DNA of 8,018 bases from Candidatus Altimarinota bacterium. Its GTDB lineage: Bacteria > Patescibacteriota > Gracilibacteria > UBA4473. This document shows, one piece after another, positions 1 through 4,045 of the stretch (positions are counted from its first letter, which is position 1; every line of letters starts with the position of its first letter). The notes under the pieces were generated by a model, which worked only from the letters and a program-made list of their open reading frames with translations, was not told where the DNA came from and ran no database searches. Position numbers and translations under genes: made by a program. The stretch spans positions 1-8,018 of the forward strand of contig JALVIB010000066.1 of NCBI GenBank assembly GCA_027028725.1, given 5' to 3'.

Positions 1-18
1 CTCGTAGAGTGTTATTTC

Positions 19-34
19 AATTTCGCGGGATTTT
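19..34 (+). repeat. Iterated TCGCGGGAT motif, copy 1
   Basis: Exact AATTTCGCGGGATTTT, just upstream of the unknown small-gene cluster. It is the last copy before a stretch of about 1.3 kb without any, so it may mark the left edge of a foreign segment. Confidence 0.8.
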
Positions 35-38
35 GTTC

Positions 39-67
39 TTGTTTTTTTGTTAATTTTATGATAAAAT
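39..67 (+). promoter_or_regulatory. Possible promoter of the small-gene cluster
   Basis: TTGTTT at 39-44 and TAAAAT at 62-67 are separated by 17 bases, so they could serve as -35 and -10 boxes for the gene at 101. An overlapping alternative -10 is TATGAT at 57-62. The -35 matches the consensus only in its first three bases. The leader would be about 25-30 bases, with no Shine-Dalgarno site. Confidence 0.3.
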
Positions 68-100
68 GACCAGAATTTTTATTTATTAACCCCTTAAAAT

Positions 101-709
101 ATGAAAGAAATTCTCGCTCAAATAGCTAAACAAGCAGCAGCTCACTATGTTGCCAAAAAAGCTAATGAAAAATTTAGTAAAAAAAGTCAGGAAAGCGTTG
201 GCGTGTTTAGTCGCCTAAAAAATAATCCTGAAACACAAAAAAAGTATGAAAAAATCTCTGAAACGACAAAAAAAGATCGCGAAGGATTTTTCGCGAGCCT
301 TTGGGACATTGCCCCAGAAGCTGGACAATCTTGGTTGCACCGCAATTTCCCAGGATTTGCCAAAGTTCTGGGAGCTATTGAAGGAGTTACGGAAAGCGGT
401 GATGAGGAAGTTTATTCACTTGAACATGATATTCAAGTATTTGGAGGAATTTCGATGTTTATTCCTAATTTCTTACTGAAATATGCGACAAATCCTGTAA
501 AGAAAATCTTAAAACCAATTTTAGAATCTGGTTTTTATCCAGGTGCTGACAACTTAGTAGAAATGGTTAATAGTGATGACCCAGACGGTGTTGTTAACGC
601 TGTTTTGGCCATTAATCAAGATATCGTAACTGGAAAAGTAAGTTTTGATAAAGTTTTTCAAAATATTTTTTCTGGAAGTCTTTCCAAACTTACTTCTAAA
701 ATCTTTTAA
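101..709 (+). CDS. Unknown 202-aa protein, first gene of a four-gene cluster
   Basis: I do not recognise a family. The N-terminal 60 residues are rich in Lys, Ala and Glu and probably helical; residues 29-62 are highly charged. A central part (63-100) has several aromatics (F63, F64, W68, W78, F83). One moderately hydrophobic stretch lies at about 113-129, too short and too broken by Pro and Lys to call a transmembrane segment with confidence. An acidic DDPDG follows at 159-163. There is no signal peptide and no catalytic motif that I can name. The ATG follows TTAAAAT with no Shine-Dalgarno site. A 34-base gap separates it from the next gene on the same strand, so co-transcription is likely. 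The gene contains none of the iterated motif seen in the rest of the window, which hints at a different origin. Confidence 0.8.
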   Translation: MKEILAQIAKQAAAHYVAKKANEKFSKKSQESVGVFSRLKNNPETQKKYEKISETTKKDREGFFASLWDIAPEAGQSWLHRNFPGFAKVLGAIEGVTESGDEEVYSLEHDIQVFGGISMFIPNFLLKYATNPVKKILKPILESGFYPGADNLVEMVNSDDPDGVVNAVLAINQDIVTGKVSFDKVFQNIFSGSLSKLTSKIF

Positions 710-743
710 TTAATTACTTTACCTATTTTCTAATCTTAAAAAA

Positions 744-926
744 ATGACTAATAAAGAAAAATTACAACAAAAAATCCTTGGATATCTACAACTATCAACA
801 ATGAGTGATAAAGAAAAATCAATGTGGACCCTTTTGTTGCCGACTTTGAATGAGGAGGAAACCAAAAAATTTCACGATATCCTAGAAAAAGAAATTAATT
901 CTTTAATGGAATTAAGCACTCAATAA
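744..926 (+). CDS. Unknown 60-aa acidic/lysine-rich helical protein
   Basis: This small protein is dominated by Lys, Glu and Leu and looks entirely helical. The segment 21-50 has the pattern SDKEKSMWTLLLPTL-EEE, a heptad-like spacing of hydrophobics that could form a helical hairpin. No family is recognised. It could start at ATG 744 or at the internal ATG at 801 (residue 20); I prefer 744 because it leaves a short gap after the 202-aa gene. Its TAA is separated by one base from the ATG of the next gene, so translational coupling is likely. The product may act together with its neighbours, but nothing in the sequence says how. Confidence 0.65.
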   Translation: MTNKEKLQQKILGYLQLSTMSDKEKSMWTLLLPTLNEEETKKFHDILEKEINSLMELSTQ

Positions 927-927
927 A

Positions 928-1200
928 ATGCAAGATTTACTTAGTATCGCGGCTGAATTTTATAAGAATTTTCCTAATATTCAGCCGCTATTTCCTGAGC
1001 AAAAACAAGAAGTTGAGAAAGTTCAATATATTATTGGAAATTCTCCTTTTTTGAGCCAAAAACAACGAGAAAAATTGCAAACTATTGTTAAATTTCTTGG
1101 ACTAAAAACGCTACAAACTATCGGAGATTCTTTTATACGGCAGAATCTCCGATTTTTAGTAAAAAACATTAAACAACATCAAAAAAATGAAAAAAAATAA
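928..1200 (+). CDS. Unknown 90-aa basic protein, with hairpins in its gene
   Basis: I do not recognise a family. The first 25 residues hold aromatics and prolines (F12, Y13, F16, P17, P20, F22, P23); the rest is Lys/Gln-rich and helical, ending in a strongly basic tail (KNIKQHQKNEKK). It starts one base after the previous stop, and its last 14 bases overlap the start of the 49-aa gene in another frame, so it belongs to a compact operon. Its reading frame carries two perfect inverted repeats, at 949-988 and 1120-1153; the second is followed by five T and looks like an intrinsic terminator. That is unusual inside a gene, and means either attenuation of the last gene or a recent fusion of coding sequence onto a terminator. 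Confidence 0.65.
   Translation: MQDLLSIAAEFYKNFPNIQPLFPEQKQEVEKVQYIIGNSPFLSQKQREKLQTIVKFLGLKTLQTIGDSFIRQNLRFLVKNIKQHQKNEKK
949..988. repeat. Perfect 10-bp inverted repeat inside the 90-aa gene
   Basis: GCGGCTGAAT at 949-958 pairs perfectly with ATTCAGCCGC at 979-988 across a 20-base loop. It lies seven codons after the start codon, so in mRNA it could influence translation or stability. No T-run follows, so it is not an intrinsic terminator. Confidence 0.6.
1120..1157 (+). terminator. Strong intrinsic terminator hairpin within the 90-aa gene
   Basis: ATCGGAGATTCT (1120-1131) pairs without mismatch with AGAATCTCCGAT (1142-1153), leaving a 10-base loop, and is followed by TTTT to 1157. This is the layout of a rho-independent terminator acting on plus-strand transcripts. 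On the minus strand the stem is not followed by T, so it is directional. It lies 44 bases before the end of the 90-aa gene and before the 49-aa gene. Confidence 0.7.
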
Positions 1201-1336
1201 TTTGGCTGTGGTTTTAGAGAAATTCAAAGACGGCGAAGAGCTTCCGTTAAAAATTCTAAATGAATTAAAAGAAACCGCTGACTATGACGAAAAACTCCTT
1301 GATACCTTACTAAAATTAGAATTACCAAACTCTTAA
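1187..1336 (+). CDS. Unknown 49-aa protein, last gene of the cluster
   Basis: The frame runs from ATG 1187 to TAA 1334-1336 and overlaps the end of the 90-aa gene by 14 bases in a different frame. The product starts MKKNNLAVVLEKF and continues as a Leu/Lys/Glu/Asp-rich sequence (GEELPLKILNELKE, then DEKLLDTLLKLELP), consistent with two or three short amphipathic helices. Average hydrophobicity is low and there is no signal peptide. I recognise no family. The overlap suggests translational coupling to the 90-aa gene, yet the terminator at 1120-1157 lies upstream, so expression may depend on readthrough. The stop lies 22 bases from the convergent carboxypeptidase gene. Its reality rests on the overlap and on plausible composition only. 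Confidence 0.55.
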   Translation: MKKNNLAVVLEKFKDGEELPLKILNELKETADYDEKLLDTLLKLELPNS

Positions 1337-1358
1337 TCTCTGCTAAAATTCCGCGAAA

Positions 1359-2264
1359 TTATTCCCAAGTAAACGAATCGTAAACCCACGATAACAATTT
1401 TTTCGTTTCTCCAAATCGGTCTGGCGAGCCAAGCACAATTGTCAAAACATCGTTTCCATCATCAGTTTCCCCGAGCGAAATAAAACACTGGCCAGCTAAT
1501 TCCGTGTAGCCGGTTTTGACTCCTTTAAGATTTAAAAAGGTATCAAAAAGCTGGTTAGTTGACGGTTTTTCATGGAAAAATTGTCCGTCTACCGAAGTTC
1601 CCGCGAAATTTCGCTTATTGACTGTTTTTCGGAAAAAATCGTTCCGCAAAGCCAACTTGGTCAAGGTCGCCAAATCGCGCGCTGACATTTGGTTGCCGAC
1701 CCATTTATCCTGAATTTCATCATAATGATCTAAGCCCGTTGGATTATAAAATTTCGCGGAATTTAATCCTAATTCACGCGCTTTGGTGTTCATTTTTTTG
1801 ACGAAATTCGCCTCGTTTCCTGCATCATAAATCGCCAAAGCCATCGCCGCATCGTTGGCAGAAGGAATTAACGCCGCTTCCAGCAAAGTTTTCACGCTGA
1901 CTTTTTCGTATTGATAAAAATCCGCTTTCGCCCCAACAACTTCAGTTGCTTCCAACGGAATGCTGACCACTTCATCTAAATCATGGTCTTCCAAAATAAG
2001 CAAAGTCGTCATAATTTTGGTCAACGAAGCGATTTCTTGCGGACGATTGGCGCGCTTGGAAATTAATTCTTTGCCAGTCCCCATATCTATCGCTAAAATC
2101 GCGGATTGCGGATTATTGAGAAGTTTTGGCGCAACTTTATCTGAATTTTTTCGCGGGATTTTCGCTGGTTGCAGGATTTCAATTTGTGGCAAACTAAAAT
2201 CTTCCGCCGATAAACTCGGATTTCCAGAACTCGCCAAAAGTGCAAAAACCAACCATTCTAACAT
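1359..2264 (-). CDS. Serine-type D-Ala-D-Ala carboxypeptidase-like protein (peptidase S11)
   Basis: A DacA/PBP5-type enzyme that would remove the terminal D-alanine from peptidoglycan stem peptides outside the membrane. All three penicillin-binding motifs are present (numbering from ATG 2264): SxxK as S80-L-T-K83 in an ASLTKIMT context, SxN as S135-A-N137, and KTG at K250-T-G252 followed by YT. Further hallmarks are AIDMGTGKEL (about 58-67), YNPTGLD (173-179) and MSARDLA (193-199). The frame ends soon after the transpeptidase-like domain, with no PBP5 C-terminal domain or membrane anchor. The N terminus is short: WLVFALLA then SLSA is a weak signal peptide without positive charges. A TTG lies directly before the ATG (2265-2267), and the frame stays open upstream to 2312 with a strongly hydrophobic stretch, so the true start may be further upstream at a non-standard codon. 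A Pro/Lys linker (about 32-47) carries the iterated motif. Confidence 0.9.
   Translation of the reverse strand: MLEWLVFALLASSGNPSLSAEDFSLPQIEILQPAKIPRKNSDKVAPKLLNNPQSAILAIDMGTGKELISKRANRPQEIASLTKIMTTLLILEDHDLDEVVSIPLEATEVVGAKADFYQYEKVSVKTLLEAALIPSANDAAMALAIYDAGNEANFVKKMNTKARELGLNSAKFYNPTGLDHYDEIQDKWVGNQMSARDLATLTKLALRNDFFRKTVNKRNFAGTSVDGQFFHEKPSTNQLFDTFLNLKGVKTGYTELAGQCFISLGETDDGNDVLTIVLGSPDRFGETKKLLSWVYDSFTWE
2148..2162 (+). repeat. Iterated TCGCGGGAT motif, copy 2
   Basis: TTTTCGCGGGATTTT inside the carboxypeptidase gene. On the coding strand it reads KIPRK, residues 35-39, in the linker between the membrane segment and the catalytic domain. Confidence 0.85.
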
Positions 2265-2276
2265 CAAAGCGAGTGT

Positions 2277-2294
2277 AAAAAATCCCGCGAAAAA
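2277..2294 (-). repeat. Iterated motif, copy 3
   Basis: AAAATCCCGCGAAAA on the plus strand, just upstream of the annotated start of the carboxypeptidase. If the gene starts further upstream, this copy would encode FFAGFF in a membrane-spanning signal segment. Confidence 0.85.
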
Positions 2295-2339
2295 TGCAAA
2301 CCAACAACCTATTTATCAGTAAAATTATTGTAATTAATT

Positions 2340-2363
2340 CCCCCTGACAAGGGGGGGAGGGGG
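2340..2363. repeat. GC-rich C/G-run hairpin between nrdB-like and carboxypeptidase genes
   Basis: CCCCCT (2340-2345) and AGGGGG (2350-2355) enclose a four-base loop, followed by more G-runs (AGGGGG at 2358-2363). It lies a few bases past the stop of the ribonucleotide reductase gene on the minus strand. Without a clean T-run it is not a standard terminator; it could be a transcript-end stabiliser or a dispersed hairpin repeat. It contrasts sharply with the AT-rich surroundings. Confidence 0.5.
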
Positions 2364-2366
2364 TTT

Positions 2367-3410
2367 CTAAAAATCCCAAGTCCCTTTCATCGAACTAGAT
2401 TGCGTATAATTCACAACTGTTGATTCAAAGAAATTTGTTTTTTCGGAATTATTATCCGCCATCGCTTCCAAATGTTTGTACGGATTACTCATTTCGTCCG
2501 GATAAAGAGGAGGCATGTTTAACATTGCCAAACGCGTATTCGCGAGATATTTAGTGTATTTAACGGTTGAATCCTTAGAAATTCCCGGAATATCATTGCC
2601 CAAAATGTGGTGAGTCCAATCAATTTCCTGTTTTACCGCCTCGGCAAACATCTCGTTAATTAGTTTTTCATCCCACATTTCCGGAAACTCTTTTTTAATT
2701 TCTTTCAAAATATTCGCGAAAATTGCCACATGTGTCAGCTCGTCTCGCCGAATATAATTAATCATTCGTCCGGTCGCGATCATCTTTGAGTTGTAAGCCA
2801 GAGTATCAAAAAAAGCGAACCCGTTGTAAAAATACAAACTTTCCAGCAAAAAATTCCCGATAATTCCCGCGAAAAAATTCTTATCGTTCGGTTCGTCCAA
2901 AAATCGTTGATAAATGTCTCCAATAAACTTATTTCGTTTCAGAAGGTGTTTGTCATCACGCCAAAAATAATAAATTTCTTCACGTTCTTTGGCGTCAACC
3001 ACGGTTTCCAAAATCGTTGTGTAAGACTGCGAATGAATTGCTTCTTGATAGGACTGAATAGACAAAATCAAATTAACTTCCGAGCTAGTGATGTAGTCGG
3101 AAAAATGCGGTAAATTCACGGTTTGTAGCGAATCCAAAAAAGTCAGAAAAGAAATAATTCCGCGGTAAGCGCGTTGCTCAGCCGGCGAAAGTCCTTGTTT
3201 GTAAACAATTGCGTCATCTTGCAATCCCGAAACCTTTTCCGGCACCCAAAAATTCCCAATCATCACTTGATACATTTGTTTCGCCCAGTTGTATTTCACA
3301 TCTCCCAGATTAAACAATCCCGTCACATTCCCTTTGATAATTGTTCGATTAGCAATTGAATCGTCTCCTTCAGGGTTAAAAATTTTGTTCTTTTGTAGGT
3401 ATTCGGCCAT
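2367..3410 (-). CDS. nrdB: Class I ribonucleotide-diphosphate reductase small (R2/beta) subunit
   Basis: The 347-aa protein is the radical-generating subunit that, with the catalytic alpha subunit NrdA, converts ribonucleoside diphosphates to deoxyribonucleotides in the cytoplasm. By alignment to the motifs of E. coli NrdB, the metal ligands are D93 (FLDSLQT), E123 and H126 (QEAIHSQSY), E190 (LLESLYFY), and E224 and H227 (RRDELTH). The radical tyrosine is present as Y130, so this is a standard tyrosyl-radical R2 rather than a Phe or R2-like oxidase variant. Length matches the family. The C-terminal tail, with Y335 and the end SSSMKGTWDF, should dock onto the alpha subunit. No alpha-subunit gene is in the window, so the two are not adjacent downstream. 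The start at ATG 3410 gives MAEYLQKNK, with no Shine-Dalgarno site. The leader holds an inverted repeat and a copy of the 37-39 bp split repeat. Confidence 0.95.
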   Translation of the reverse strand: MAEYLQKNKIFNPEGDDSIANRTIIKGNVTGLFNLGDVKYNWAKQMYQVMIGNFWVPEKVSGLQDDAIVYKQGLSPAEQRAYRGIISFLTFLDSLQTVNLPHFSDYITSSEVNLILSIQSYQEAIHSQSYTTILETVVDAKEREEIYYFWRDDKHLLKRNKFIGDIYQRFLDEPNDKNFFAGIIGNFLLESLYFYNGFAFFDTLAYNSKMIATGRMINYIRRDELTHVAIFANILKEIKKEFPEMWDEKLINEMFAEAVKQEIDWTHHILGNDIPGISKDSTVKYTKYLANTRLAMLNMPPLYPDEMSNPYKHLEAMADNNSEKTNFFESTVVNYTQSSSMKGTWDF

Positions 3411-3428
3411 TTTTGAAAGGTTTAAAAA

Positions 3429-3445
3429 ATATCTGACACAGATAT
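3429..3445 (-). promoter_or_regulatory. Perfect inverted repeat 19 bases before the nrdB start
   Basis: ATATCTG (3429-3435) and CAGATAT (3439-3445) form a perfect 7+7 inverted repeat with a 3-base spacer. Read on the minus strand it is followed by TTTTTT and then the nrdB start. It could be an operator, or a weak leader hairpin with T-run acting as an attenuator. It does not match the NrdR-box consensus as I know it, so I assign no regulator. Confidence 0.5.
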
Positions 3446-3480
3446 CCCGCTGTGCCCCGCAAGGCGGCGGCGAAATTTTT
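3444..3480 (+). repeat. Split repeat A: 21-bp GC-rich core nested in the iterated motif
   Basis: The left flank ATCCCG and right flank CGAAATTTTT together rebuild the iterated motif (minus orientation). Between them lies a 21-base core containing GCCCCGCAAGGCGG, with internal hairpin CCGC-AAG-GCGG. This copy lies in the untranslated leader of nrdB. Confidence 0.85.
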
Positions 3481-3522
3481 GGGGGATGATTTCAGCCAAG
3501 AGATTTTAGAGAATTTCGTCTT

Positions 3523-3528
3523 TTTATA
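3523..3528 (-). promoter_or_regulatory. Possible -10 box of nrdB
   Basis: On the minus strand this reads TATAAA, preceded directly by TTG. No convincing -35 is seen at the usual distance; instead an iterated motif copy (3534-3550) occupies that region. If used, the leader would be about 105 bases and would contain split repeat A and the inverted repeat at 3429-3445. Confidence 0.3.
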
Positions 3529-3533
3529 CAAAA

Positions 3534-3550
3534 AAATCCCGCGAAATTTT
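3534..3550 (-). repeat. Iterated motif, copy 4
   Basis: AAATCCCGCGAAATTTT in the intergenic region upstream of nrdB, just upstream of the candidate -10 box. Confidence 0.85.
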
Positions 3551-3565
3551 TACACACAAACCACA

Positions 3566-3616
3566 TTGTCATCTCGACCGATTACTTCGAGTTAAAAAAC
3601 AAGTAGCGGAGAGTAG
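3566..3616. repeat. REP-like imperfect hairpin
   Basis: TGTCATCTCGACCGA at the left and GCGGAGAG at the right fold back on each other through CTC/GAG, CCG/CGG and TACTT/AAGTA segments. The sequence resembles the GTCATYTCGACCGA...GGAGAGA repeats scattered through many bacterial genomes (REP/BIME class). This likeness is from memory and the element is degenerate here. Confidence 0.45.
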
Positions 3617-3622
3617 AAAAAC

Positions 3623-3634
3623 AAGTCCGGACTT
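3623..3634. promoter_or_regulatory. Palindrome AAGTCCGGACTT, copy 1
   Basis: A perfect 12-bp palindrome repeated 34 bases further on. A pair of identical palindromes about three helical turns apart is the layout of an operator for a dimeric regulator. Which gene it would control is unclear; nrdB is the nearest downstream gene on the minus strand. Alternatively it is the arm of a repeat element. Confidence 0.45.
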
Positions 3635-3654
3635 GGCACAGTATAAAAATTCTT

Positions 3655-3670
3655 TTAAGTCCGGACTTAA
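3655..3670. promoter_or_regulatory. Palindrome AAGTCCGGACTT, copy 2 (extended)
   Basis: TTAAGTCCGGACTTAA is a perfect 16-bp palindrome containing the same 12-mer as 3623-3634. It lies between the hydrolase remnant and nrdB. It could be an operator or, since the two copies can also pair with each other, part of a larger fold-back element. Confidence 0.45.
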
Positions 3671-3682
3671 GTTTTTCCGCCA

Positions 3683-3721
3683 AAATCCCGCGCTGTGCCC
3701 CGCAAGGCGGTGGAAATTTTT
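3683..3721 (+). repeat. Split repeat B, abutting the hydrolase remnant
   Basis: Flanks AAATCCCGCG and AAATTTTT rebuild the iterated motif (minus orientation) around the 21-base core. It ends within the stop codon of the hydrolase remnant, so the remnant is bordered on both sides by motif-type sequence (this copy and the one at 4031-4045). Confidence 0.85.
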
Positions 3722-4043
3722 ACTTTTTCCGCAAAAACTCCACTACAAATTCCGCGATTTTTTCTGGATGCGCGTGGTGAATGCCGTGACGACCTTTGGG
3801 AATAACTTTAAGATGCGAGTTTTTCAATTTTTTATTAAAAATTCGTCCCGCCTCTATTGGTGTAATCGTGTCTTCTTTTCCCCAAATTAACAGAACTTCG
3901 TTCTTGATTTCGCGTAAATTTTCGCGGATACACGGCTCGGCAATGACTTTTTGAAAAGTTTCTTTCATTTCTTTGGGACAATTTCCCCAATCGCGCGCCC
4001 CAAAAAGTTTTTTTACAATAAATTTCTGAATTTTTCGCGGGAT
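3720..4043 (-). pseudogene. N-terminally truncated alpha/beta hydrolase remnant
   Basis: The longest ATG-started frame (from 3968) gives 82 residues, but hydrolase-like sequence runs further upstream in the same frame (KFIVKKLFGARDWGNCPKEM) right up to the elp3 stop codon. What remains is the C-terminal part of an alpha/beta hydrolase: strand plus acid residue (LLIWGKEDTITP, D33 from Met 3968) and the histidine region (GRHGIHHAHPEK, H61), then the last helix (EFVVEFLRKK). The nucleophile elbow GxSxG and the N-terminal half are missing, so the product could not be an active hydrolase. The break falls at an iterated motif copy (4031-4045). It shares the reading frame of elp3, with only the TAA between them. 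I read it as a deletion remnant rather than a working small gene. Confidence 0.8.
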
Positions 4044-4045
4044 TT
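4031..4045 (+). repeat. Iterated motif, copy 5, at the elp3/hydrolase junction
   Basis: TTTTTCGCGGGATTT ends within the elp3 stop codon. It marks the point where the hydrolase homology starts abruptly, so it may be a recombination junction. Confidence 0.85.

Noticed and set aside
246..479. A 77-residue plus-strand frame within the 202-aa gene.
   Set aside because: It is wholly inside the longer frame, with no independent evidence.
1337..1358. Terminator between the convergent 49-aa and carboxypeptidase genes.
   Set aside because: The 22-base gap has no hairpin with T-run, only a near-match of the iterated motif.
2194..2379. A 61-residue minus-strand frame upstream of the carboxypeptidase.
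   Set aside because: It overlaps the carboxypeptidase start in another frame and has no recognisable content; its N-terminal part is written by the C/G-run hairpin.
3429..3445. NrdR box upstream of nrdB.
   Set aside because: The inverted repeat ATATCTG-CAGATAT does not match the ACAC..TATAT..GTGT type consensus, and no paired second box at the usual spacing is seen.
3633..3890. An 85-residue plus-strand frame opposite the hydrolase remnant.
   Set aside because: It is antisense to clear alpha/beta-hydrolase sequence and starts inside repeat B and palindromes.
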